Positions 46,620-55,539 of a DNA stretch of 64,000 nucleotides are shown in pieces. Both the position numbers and the translations under genes were made by a program. The DNA lies in the NCBI GenBank assembly GCA_039090855.1, contig CM077005.1:74272607-74336606 (forward strand), in the 5' to 3' direction. Every line of letters starts with the position of its first letter. The first letter of the stretch is position 1. The notes under the pieces are model-generated. The model saw only the letters and a list, made by a program, of their open reading frames with translations, had not been told where the DNA came from and made no database searches. Source of the stretch: Macrothele yani. Its lineage: Eukaryota > Arthropoda > Arachnida > Araneae > Macrothelidae.

Positions 46620-47330
46620 ATGCTGACCTTGGGTACGTTCAAGGGACCATCTCTATCTTCCGATTCAAGGCTCCTTGAATTGGAGGAGCGACCCCAAATG
46701 ACCAAGTGGGACATCGTCAGGCTAAATGAGGTAAGGAGAAAAGAAGACGATGTCTTTGAACTAAAACGTGGATATCTCTTCTCCTACCGTTTAGATACGT
46801 TATGAAGAAGAAATGGAAGTGCAATGTTACCGAAGTTGAAAGTTCCTCGGACAGTGCTCTGCGACTCGAAAACCGATTCTCAAAAAATATATAACAGATT
46901 CAAGCACCTACCCCAAGTCATCCTGAGGAAGACATTGAAGATTTTTGCGAGGAAATTCGGCTTCTAAATAAGGAAGGCAAGCAGCACTTGGAGATCATTA
47001 TGAATGATTTCAGAGCGAAAAGAGGGCGACATAATGAGACTTCGCGAGGTAAATTCGTTCCCGGCAGCAGAAACCAACATAGATATACTCTCGTATAATT
47101 TACAAAGGCAGAAAGTTTTTCATCATGATCCCCTATTTAAAGAAAAATCCACATAGGAAATAGACATGAAGGCATCCAAGTGGGTTGCATTATGTGTTAC
47201 GAGAAATTCGTCATCGAAGACTAGAGTGTGCAAAACTGGTTCTGCATAGGTAGTAACCATGGAACCGTGAGATGTAGGATAGACCTCAACAGTAAACTCT
47301 AACGTGGAAAGCTCACAAAACAAACAAAAT
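46620..47330 (+). pseudogene. RTE endonuclease (APE type) relic
   Basis: Opens MLTLGTFKGPSLSSDSRLLE, then TKWDIVRLNEVRRKEDDVFE. The Glu of the S/N-E-VRR motif is kept. Frames then change: KKWKCNVTEVES traces, HPEEDIEDF, and the MNDFRAKRG block where relatives have GDFNA. Near 47245 GSNHGTVRCRIDLNSKL recalls the final SDHR block with Asp replaced by Asn. The parent would have nicked target DNA. Confidence 0.7.
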
Positions 47331-47479
47331 GTATTGGCATGTCCAAATTTAAAACCATGGCGGTACCTTCAATGCGGAACTGAGGAACCTACTTTCTGCG
47401 CCAGAAGGTCTAACATCAGAAGAAGTAGACATCTATACTTCTTCTTGTAGCATTGTTCCAATCATAAGGAATCTTCCCT

Positions 47480-48090
47480 AATGATTGGAACACATTTAAT
47501 TACCTTATTAATAACTTGTATGAAAACTCAAATGCAAAAGCTCGGCTATTTGAGTATGCAACACCAATAAAATTGGAAAGGGAGTGAGACAAGGTGACAC
47601 TGTATCTGGCAAATTCTTTAATGCCACAATGCAGAATGTCTTTAAATCATTGAAATAAGAAGACAATGGGATAAAGGTCAATGGGAATTATTTAAATCAC
47701 ATTCGTTTGGCTAATGAGAAGGTAATATTTTCAGCTACCCTTTCAGAGATGCAGAGAATGATACAGGAACTTTCTGACAAGAGTATTTTAGAATTGGGAT
47801 TTAAACTGAAATTTCAGAAAACAAAATTGATGTATAATGCTTTTACAATAAATGAATGTTTAGCGATTGATGAAAAATATCTCAAGGTACTACATTTATC
47901 TTGGTCAACAGATATCAAGCGAGAACCACATTGATGAAGAAATTAATCTGCGTTTAAAACTTCATTGGAGAGCACTTGGAAAAAGCAGTACAATTTTCAA
48001 GAGCAATATCCCATTATGTACTAAAAGAAAAAGTATTTTATCAGTGCAGCCTTCCATCTTACGTGTGAAGCAGAGCTTCGGGCTTTACCT
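47480..48090 (+). pseudogene. RTE reverse transcriptase fragment
   Basis: NLYENSNAKARLFEYATPIK starts the readable part near 47516, then a broken KGVRQGD region. The FADD catalytic box has become LANEK (HIRLANEKVIF at about 47704), so both catalytic Asp residues are gone. EMQRMIQELSDKS and YIYLGQQISSENHIDEEINL follow (47867-47980, +). It is cut near 48090 by the inserted element. Confidence 0.8.
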
Positions 48091-48180
48091 AAACAAGTTA
48101 GTAAATTCATGCAATGCATTGATTATAATACGCTTTCCAACATACCAGAAATCATTACTCAAGTTATCCCTCCAGTTATG

Positions 48181-48790
48181 AGAATAATGGCTGTGGAATA
48201 AATCTCGGTCCTGTGCCCTGACCTTTGATTCTATTTCGATGATATTCAACAGAATCGGCTTTGTATACCTCCGAAATAACATGATAAAGTTTTGTCGCAA
48301 TCGAAGCATTTTTACGTAAGTTATAATGCATAAGGGCTATGGAATAGATCCTGCTCCTGTGTTCAAAGGTTAGGACCTTTGAATCCATTTCGCCCATTTT
48401 CAATAGAATTCGTCCCTAGGCAAGACCCTACAACCTACTAACATTTCATCCAAATCGAAGCATTTTTACGTAAGTTATGACGCATAATGGCGATGGAAGT
48501 GATTCCGCTTCTATGTCCTGACCTTTGACCCCATTTCGCCCATTTTCAATAAGGTTTGTCGCCAGGTAGTTTTCTACCACATACTAAAAGTTCATCGAAA
48601 TCGAACCTTTTTTACGTTAGTTATGACGCATAAGAGCTGTGGAATGGATCCCGCTCCTATGTACTGACCTTTGACCCCATTTCGTTCACTTTAAATAGGG
48701 TACCTTAACAGGTGATCCCCTACCAGATACTAAAATTTCGTCGAAATCAAACGATTTTTACGCGAGTTATCGTGCTGACGAACATACGCA
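48181..48790. repeat. ~145-bp tandem repeats, left array (4 units)
   Basis: Units start GCATAAGGGCTATGGAAT and contain TGACCTTTGACCCCATTTCG and ACCATTTTTACG. Marker spacing is 144-154 bp. The last unit ends TTATCGTGCTGACGAACATA. Confidence 0.92.
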
Positions 48791-48979
48791 CAAAACGCGT
48801 GACGTAATGAGGCAGATGGGAATCGCGACCATCTGCTAGCAAGATGTGACGTCATAAAACTTTAATAGGATCCACACACAACTCGTGACGTAATGAGACA
48901 GATTGCGTGACCGCGCGCCAACATTCTCAAACGTGGCGAGATTGTGACGTCATAAGATTTCCAAGCATTGGTAACATTA

Positions 48980-49211
48980 TGAAAGAAATACGGGATTACG
49001 CCATATAATACAAATTTTGAAGATGACAATCCGATTTTTGGCGTAAATGTGACAAGGATGGTAAGTCAGATAATACCTAGGCGTTTTCTGGGAGACGCGG
49101 GTTCGAGTCCCGCTCCAGGACGATGAAAATTTTCAAGTTTTCGCATATTATCTGACTTACCATCCTTGTCACATTTACGCCAAAAATCGGATTGTCATCT
49201 TCAAAATTTGT
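48980..49211. mobile_element. tRNA-like hairpin element, deletion copy
   Basis: Begins TGAAAGAAATACGGGATTAC. Inverted arms of 60-70 bp (starting near GAAGATGACAATCCG) flank half of a tRNA-like sequence (49087-49124, with GGGTTCGAGTCCCGC T-arm). A 13-bp direct repeat ATTGGTAACATTA flanks it (48967-48979 and 49212-49224). The right arm lacks the outer ~31 bp present on the left. Same family as 51001-51448. Confidence 0.85.
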
Positions 49212-49425
49212 ATTGGTAACATTAATGGAATAATGGAACAACGCCATCACTAAAAACGTTATAACTCGGGGAGGTTATTTAACCCACTGAACGAATTCTC
49301 CTAAAGTCGAGATCAAGGTAAATCGATTTCTAGTACCAGAAAACGGTAGGTTAACGACTTTCATCAAAATTCTTAGAACTGTTTTCAAAATAAAATGTAC
49401 ATACATATACAAGAATTGCTACTTC

Positions 49426-50032
49426 AAGGTGGACGTCAAGTAATTTTGCTTCCTATACTTCCAATGGAAAAACTTCTGTACACATTTTCTTCCAATTAAT
49501 GCGTTCCCAAGGATGAAAATTTGAACATCGATTAAAATATCTTCATTTTATAACTTGCAATACTTAATATTTTCTAAAACATAACCATAATTATGCAATT
49601 CAACATTTGTTTGTCTACTGACGTCATGAAAACACAGCTCGCGCCATCTTTTTCTGGACAATTAATGCGTTCACAAGGATGAAAATTTGAACATTGATTA
49701 AAATAGCTTTTTTTCATAACTTGGAATACTTAATATTTTCTAAACCATAACCATAAATATGCAATCCAACATTTTTTTGCCAACTGACGTCATCAAAGTA
49801 CAGGTCGCGCCATCTTTTCTCTGGTTTCAACACCACCAAAGGAAAAGTTATTTATTTTTAATATCATTATGTTTATGTTTTAGAACATATTAAGTTTTCC
49901 AAGTTATAATATGAAGTTATTTTAATCGATGGTCAAATTTTCATCCTTGGGAACACATTAATTGTGAAGGAAATGTGTACAAAACCTTTCCCATTGGAAG
50001 TATAGGAAGCAAAATTACTTGACGTCCACCTT
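49426..50032. mobile_element. fold-back element with internal 167-bp duplication
   Basis: Starts AAGGTGGACGTCAAGTAATT and ends with its reverse complement. Arms pair over about 170 bp. The left arm is followed by a tandem copy (units from 49492 and 49659) containing TGACGTCA and CGCGCCATCTTT. No coding. Confidence 0.88.
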
Positions 50033-50034
50033 AA

Positions 50035-50497
50035 TAATATGGGATAAGGGCAATGGAAAGGATCGCAATCCTATGTCCTGACCTTTGACCACATGTCGAC
50101 TATTTTCAATAGGGTTCGTCCCCAGGTGGTCCCGTACTGCATACTGAAATTTCATCGACATCGAACCATTTTTACGCAAGTTATGACGCATAAGGGCAAT
50201 GGAATGCATCCCGATCTTATGACCTGACCTTTGACCCCACTTCACCCATTTTGAATAGGGTTCGTCCCTAGGTGGTCTCCTACCACATAGTAAACTTTCA
50301 TTGAAATCGAACCATATTTACGCAAGTAATGGCGCATATGGGCAATGGAATGATCTCGCTCCTACGTCGTGACCTTTGACCCCATTTGTCCCATTTTCAA
50401 TAGGGTTCGTCCTTAGGTGGTCCCCTACCACATACTAAAATTTCATCGAAATCGAACCATTTTTACGCCAGTTATCGTGCGGACGGACGGACGTACA
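50035..50497. repeat. ~145-bp tandem repeats, right array (3 units)
   Basis: Same unit as the array at 48181-48790 and in the same orientation, ending TTATCGTGCGGACGGACGG. Confidence 0.92.
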
Positions 50498-50542
50498 AAG
50501 CTGGAGCATATACGCTTCTTCAACCTACGATTGGAAAGCGTA

Positions 50543-50905
50543 AAAAAGACCTGCAGAGGCTGCAGACAACTGAAAGAAGCATAGAGAGACGCATACTTGG
50601 TGTAACCAATAAAGATGAGATGAGACACTCGTGGTTTAGGAAAATGACAGGAGTGGAAGACATCATGAACAGAGTAAAATCCCTGAAATGGGAATGGCCT
50701 GGACATATTGCCAGTAGGACGGACCACGATGGACGACCGAAATTTTAGAATGGATTCCAAGGGACAGGAAATGTCTCAGAAGAAGACCACACGGAAGATG
50801 AAGATTGGTGGATAAAATTCGAAAGCATGTCTAAGTGACATGGAAAAGACTGGCTCAAGACAGACAGTTGTGCAAGAAACTTGGGAAGACCTTCTTCCAG
50901 GAGTT
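50543..50905 (+). pseudogene. RTE reverse transcriptase C-terminal part
   Basis: KKDLQRLQTTERSIERRILG, then VTNKDEMRHSWFRKMTGVED and VKSLKWEWPGHIASRTDHDG. This continues the RTE copy cut at 48090 and lines up with 7260-7460 in the first copy. It breaks into another frame at about 50735 and ends near LCKKLGKTFFQ. Confirms that 48.1-50.5 kb is an insertion. Confidence 0.85.
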
Positions 50906-51085
50906 GATAGATAGATAGATAGAACACGGATTCATGCATATGCATACGTGTTGTATCAGACAATCCTCTTCTCTGGATTGTTAGTAATAACATTTCTTTT
51001 TTGAAGATGACAATCCGATTTTTGGCGTAAATGTGACAAGTATGGTAAGTCAGATAATATCCGAAAACTTGAAAAATTTTTCATT

Positions 51086-51157
51086 GTCCTGGAGCGGGAC
51101 TCGTACCTGCGTCTCCCAGATAGCACCCGGGTATGCTAACCACTACACCACCCAGAA
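51086..51157 (-). repeat. tRNA-like sequence, left arm
   Basis: Reverse strand TTCTGGGTGGTGTAGTGGTT, then AGCATACCC. Cloverleaf-like with a 7-bp acceptor (TTCTGGG/TCCAGGA with wobbles). The anticodon loop lacks T33 and the T-loop reads GTACGAGTCC, so it is not a real tRNA. Confidence 0.75.
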
Positions 51158-51254
51158 CGAACAAGTTTCAAGTTTCCGATTAATTTGAATATAACCATCG
51201 CTATATAACCATCAGGTTATATTCATATTAATCGGAAACTTGAAACTTTGTTCG

Positions 51255-51326
51255 TTCTGGGTGGTGTAGTGGTTAGCATACCCGGGCGCTACCTGGGAGA
51301 CGCAGGTTCGAGTCCCGCTTCAGGAC
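51255..51326 (+). repeat. tRNA-like sequence, right arm
   Basis: TTCTGGGTGGTGTAGTGGTT, AGCATACCCGGGCGCTACC, then GCAGGTTCGAGTCCCGC. Good A box (TGGTGTAGTGG) and B box (GGTTCGAGTCC). The anticodon-stem loop is GCGCTAC without T33, so a derived tRNA. Confidence 0.8.
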
Positions 51327-51449
51327 GATGAAAAATTTTTCAAGTTTTCGAATATTATCTGACTTACCATCCTTGTCACATTTACGTCAAAAATCGCATT
51401 GTCTTCTTCAAAATTTGTATTATATGGCGTAGTCCCGTATTTCTTTCAA

Positions 51450-52555
51450 CATTTTTTTTATTCGTGGTATTCATAAGTTTTCCATCGCATTCAAATAAAG
51501 TCCAAAACATACTTTGTTATTGCTTTCAAACGTTTAATAGGAATAAATGTAAACAAATGTACATTTTACAATTACATAAATTATTTAGACTAGTTATTAT
51601 GAAACTACGTAGTGTTGTGGCTTCCATAAAATTGCTCAAATATTTGCTTGGCTTTGTGATTAAAGGGAAACTGTTTATTTAATTAATATTGTGTGTGTGG
51701 TAAGGTTAACATTTTTATGTACGCTTGCGTGTTTACTTGCACACTTTTCACCTGTCTATAAGTTCAAAATTGTTTCACAAACGATTTGCATTCATTACTT
51801 CGAGTTTTAAACCTGGCTATGATTTGATACATGGCTATTGATTCTATGCTTAATTTCTCATTTCCTTTGAATGAAGAATATCAGTCACGCAAATAAACAC
51901 CCACACAAAGAAAAATGTGGTACATAACATGAGCAGAGTTTAGAGTTATACTTTTAATGAGTGCCTCGCAGTTTTCTATTTCAAAGAATAGCTGAAATAA
52001 TCGAATATTTAGAACAGAATTTGAAAAACTTGAGTTTGCAATGTTTGAAATCGGCCCGAAACTTCGTTATTTTTATATGTAGCATTTTAATAAACTTTCG
52101 GTAAAAATGGGACTATATAAGAAGCAGTCGAAATACTTCTTTTTTTTTTTTCATGTTTGGCCAAAAATGAAACCTCTCTTAATTCTTTATAATTAATTAA
52201 ACCGATCAAACAAATTAGGCAATTAAGGCAACATAATGTTTTCCATCAACGTTGGCATTTGACAACGTCATAGACGGCAGAAGGACACAAGTAGAAGGAC
52301 ATTACTCTTTTATTTGTCTTTGTTGTTATTGATCCTACTTGAAGTATTCTAGCTAGAGAGAGATTATGGATCTTGAGTCCATCGCGAGACTAATCTGATT
52401 GGTCAAAGAGAGTTTCTGTGGATAAACAGATACAAAAGAAAAGGTGACAAGGTGAGGCAACAGCCGTGATGCGATTTTGATAAGGTGGTAAGATCTTGCA
52501 TCCCCTTCGATCATCGTTAAAACAATGACTATCCATCACATAGCATGGAGTATTT
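51450..52555. other. AT-rich non-coding stretch
   Basis: No coding or repeat feature recognised. Confidence 0.45.
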
Positions 52556-52677
52556 TATTTGTTTCGGGGTTTAGCAACAACTGAGAGCATCTAAGGCTAT
52601 GAGCAGTCTCCCGTCCTCAATTTGGAGACCGTGGTTCTTGGGAGGGGGAAGGTATATAATGCAGGTCTGCTGTATGC
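52556..52677 (-). mobile_element. tRNA-derived SINE, tail half
   Basis: Tail and body text of the common SINE family (reverse strand GTTGCTAAACCCCGAAAC; GGACGGGAGACTGCTCATAG). At the position where the B box should follow, the sequence becomes the 28-bp minisatellite. Confidence 0.7.
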
Positions 52678-52868
52678 ATGCCTCATCCGGCGCTGATATT
52701 AGTCTATGACTCTGACTCGTCCAGCGGTGATACCAGCACATGACTCGTCCGGCAGTGATACTAGCCCATGACTCGTCCGGCGCTGATACCAGCCCATGAC
52801 TCGTCCGGCGCTGATACCAGCCCATGACTCGTCCGGCGCTGATACTAGCCCATGACTCGTCTGGCATT
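52678..52868. repeat. 28-bp minisatellite grown from the SINE head
   Basis: Six to seven copies of CATGACTCGTCCGGCGCTGA plus TACCAGCC. The first copy, CATGCCTCATCCGGCGCTGA, still resembles the CATGCCTCACCGGGATTCGA text of intact SINE copies (54.2 kb). Confidence 0.88.
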
Positions 52869-53099
52869 CAAGTTCGCACCCAGCTCGGATTATAAGAAAG
52901 AGGACTGCTTCTCCAGCACTTGCCCAACAGGTGGCCACCTATTCACATTCAGAATATACTGTACATTTAAATTCGATCTACGATCTTACAATTTCGTGTA
53001 TAAGCAAATTACTCGTTCACATAAGGCTTTGCAGTAATTGAATGTTTTCATACGTAGGTGGTTTGACAATTCGTCCGTTCTGAAGATAAAGCATCATCT

Positions 53100-54330
53100 A
53101 TTAGATGCCTTTTTGATATATTTGTCTGTTGGACGAACTGAAGAGGAAGAGCCTCAAAGAAAAGGTAGCAAGAAGGCTCATCGTGATGAGAAAGGTGATT
53201 TTCACTTTCTCAAAGAGTTTCAAAAAACGAGAACTGCAAGAAAAGTTGGCCAAGGCCGTAGGATAACTAAGTCAACCCTTACCGCTCGTTGTCTACATGA
53301 AACGGGGAAATTAAACGCGACGAAAACAGTGGGCTACAGGTGTTATGATTTCTAGTGGAACTGCATTATGATTGCTGAATGTGAGCAGAATCTGTGTCAC
53401 GAAGCCTTTGGAATGCGTCTTGCTGACCACTAATCAGCGTAGATCTCTTCAGAAATAGCGCCGCCAAAATATAACTTGGAGCTGTGTGGCTCAGTTCTGT
53501 GTTTTGATGAGAAAATTTCAGCTTACAACTTTATGCTAGGCTTTTTCAACCGGAAGAATACCAGGGAATCGTTATCATGCTTTCATCTAAAAAAGGGAAA
53601 GCGATATTTCACGCTTAGGAGGTTTAATAACGCTTAGGAGGTGTGGCATATGATGAACGTTCAAAATACACTCATTTCTTGCATGAGGCGTTGTAACTTC
53701 TCAGAAATGTAGGAACTATATCTTCCAAGTAGTACTTTTTATAGGTGCTGTTGTCCCAAATGTTTTGTTTATGGACGACAACGAGCGTCCTAATGGATAT
53801 CACCTGGTGGTGGAATATTTCAAAACTGAAGTTGGCCTGGACAACAAGATCACCTAGACTGATACCCCGCTAGACATCTGTGAAACTCCCTTGGGAGAAT
53901 CATCGCAAGCCCTTCTGTCGCACGGTGAGATAAAGGCAGTTGTCGCTGCGGAATGCCGTTTACTTCTTTAGATCTTTTTCTTTTTTTATTGAAGTCTTTT
54001 TATTTTAGAAATTACACAGCCACAAGTACAAAACATACATGGTTGACAGCATGCCAAATGATCAATTTACACAGATAAAGACAGTGTTGATCATATAACA
54101 CATTGTGAACAAGAATACATCAAACATGGAGTTTACAGTATGCCAAATGACCAATGTACACAGATAACCAGTGTTGGGCAAGTAACATATTGAGAGCCAG
54201 TGCCGAAAGACAAATATAAACATCCATGCCTCACCGGGATTCGAACCCGGACTACTCGGACGAATGGTCATAAGCCAGCGCTTAGACCATTGCGCCACCG
54301 GGACGGCCTTTAGATCTTTATGAGCATTCT
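53100..54330 (+). pseudogene. Tc1-like transposase relic containing a SINE
   Basis: LKEFQKTRTARKVGQGRRIT (N-terminal GQGRR linker, near 53220), STLTARCLHETGKLNATKTV, then VLCFDEKISAYN where relatives have FSDESRF (first Asp kept). LFMDDNERPNGYH carries the second Asp (near 53767). The Glu block is nearly lost (TPLDICE). The text continues to about 53960, where a SINE is inserted, and fades after it. Confidence 0.68.
53978..54307 (-). mobile_element. tRNA-derived SINE with 12-bp target duplication
   Basis: The reverse strand starts with GTCCCGGTGGCGCAATGGTC (A box) and GGGTTCGAATCCCGGTGAGG (B box; 54238 region). The tail runs to 53978 and contains a tandem-duplicated stretch of about 80 bp (CATGCCAAATGATCAATTTA-like units, 54044-54180). 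Perfect CTTTAGATCTTT repeats flank it (53966-53977 and 54308-54319). Confidence 0.9.
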
Positions 54331-54334
54331 TACA

Positions 54335-55535
54335 TTAAACACAGGCCACGGCTGACAAGAACGTTTACCCGTTTGAGGAGGTTATACTTCTTGATGTGTT
54401 GTGTGGGTGGGTGGGTGGGTGGGGTTCTGTTTGGAAACCTCCCATATAGTTTCATAATGTGTAATTTGTTTTAATGCAACAATTGTATACGTACATTATA
54501 TATATCTGAAATTGCCTTTATGTATTCATTTCATTTTTTACTATCCATTGCCGGCCATTTTGTGGTGTGATCATATCCAAAACTAAAAAAACAGTTAAAT
54601 TACATTTTCTGTGTGTTTTCTTAATTTCATTGAGAAGTGTAGCTGTATTTAGGTGGAAATATCTTTTCTAAGACTTTCTTTAAAGTTCCATAGCAGAACA
54701 ACGCGCTAGCCTTTGCAGATAGGATCCACATCCAGATTGCAAGGATTTTCGTCCGTCAAAAAACATGATTTCAAAAAGCAACGGAAAATATGTAACGTTT
54801 TCGTATTGATGTATGTAGCAGTCTGGCCGAGTTTATGATATTGTTTCTCCATCATCAGCAGCGGAAAAAGTCTTTACATGTGAGTTACGAAGCAAGAGGA
54901 CAGATTATCACAGGAGAAGTCGAAGTGATGATTATTGAAAACTGCTCTTTTATGAAAAGGAGTTTTATTATACTGAAAATTAATTAAGTGAATTAAATAA
55001 TCTGTTACTGGCGCGTGGAACAAACAGGAAGTTTTACTCCGTAAATAGTAATACCAAGAATATTATGAAATTAAATGAATAATCCGTGCAATAACTGTGA
55101 AAGACTGTAGTTTAAGCTGGTATATCGATCGATGTGAGTGTAGCTGGGTAATCAGAAATATGTGTCTTCTGAAAATATCTTGAACAGAACCCGTTAATCT
55201 GGATGTAAATGCCTCTGACTATTAAAAAATAAATTAATTGTATAGCTAGTGAGTTTTTGCCGCATATGAGATTAAGCTATTGAAGTAATGGGTTACAAAA
55301 AAACAATCTTATTGAAACTATTCTGTTCATCCTATTGTGCAAATAGACTGAAACTGTCACCATCGAAAGTAAATATAACATGCTTGTCTCCGCGCAAATT
55401 ACATTCAGTAGAGAAAACATTAGAGATAGAGATGATTGATACTGGAATCCCTCGCGCAAAGTGAAACTGAGCAGGATGACAGCAGGCGATAAATAGGCAG
55501 ACAGCAGAGCTTCCCAACAGAGTATCGCAATCGAC
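54335..55535. other. non-coding stretch
   Basis: A (GTGG)n run lies at 54402-54423. Otherwise AT-rich with no recognised feature. Confidence 0.4.
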
Positions 55536-55539
55536 GAAC

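Larger units (their letters stand above)
48129..50542. mobile_element. array-bearing TIR element 2, inserted in the RTE copy
   Basis: A perfect 12-bp inverted repeat TACGCTTTCCAA / TTGGAAAGCGTA (48129-48140 and 50531-50542) bounds the insertion. Inside are a left array, CRE-octamer DNA, a tRNA-like hairpin element, a fold-back element and a right array that ends GCGGACGGACGGACGTAC. Reversed, this end has the same order as element 1 at 18.2 kb: inverted end, GTCCGTCCGT, CGATA, then array. No transposase seen. Confidence 0.5.
46605..50910 (+). mobile_element. RTE-type LINE, longer copy split by an insertion
   Basis: Same family as the relic at 5.7-7.6 kb. The order is endonuclease (46620-47330), reverse transcriptase (about 47480-48090), a 2.4-kb inserted element (48129-50542), then the C-terminal part (50543-50905). 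The 3' end has a (GATA)n tail at about 50906-50921. Heavily decayed. Confidence 0.8.
51001..51448. mobile_element. palindromic element with a tRNA-like sequence in each arm
   Basis: Arms of about 200 bp (51001-51200 and 51219-51421) are near-perfect reverse complements around an 18-bp centre. The right arm continues to TTTCTTTCA (51448); the left lacks the matching outer ~33 bp. An 11-bp direct repeat ACATTTCTTTT / ACATTTTTTTT flanks it (50990-51000 and from 51449). No coding. Same family as 48980-49211. Confidence 0.9.

Noticed and set aside
48815..48840. Helitron end: GCAGATGG...CCATCTGC then TAGC
   Set aside because: The hairpin touches CTAG directly instead of lying about 8-10 nt away, and no family partner was seen.
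51255..51326. A functional tRNA gene
   Set aside because: The anticodon loop lacks T33, the copies lie in a mobile palindrome, and arm mispairs differ between copies.
54230..54307. A functional tRNA-Leu gene on the minus strand
   Set aside because: It is the head of a SINE with target-site duplication, and cloverleaf pairing is incomplete.
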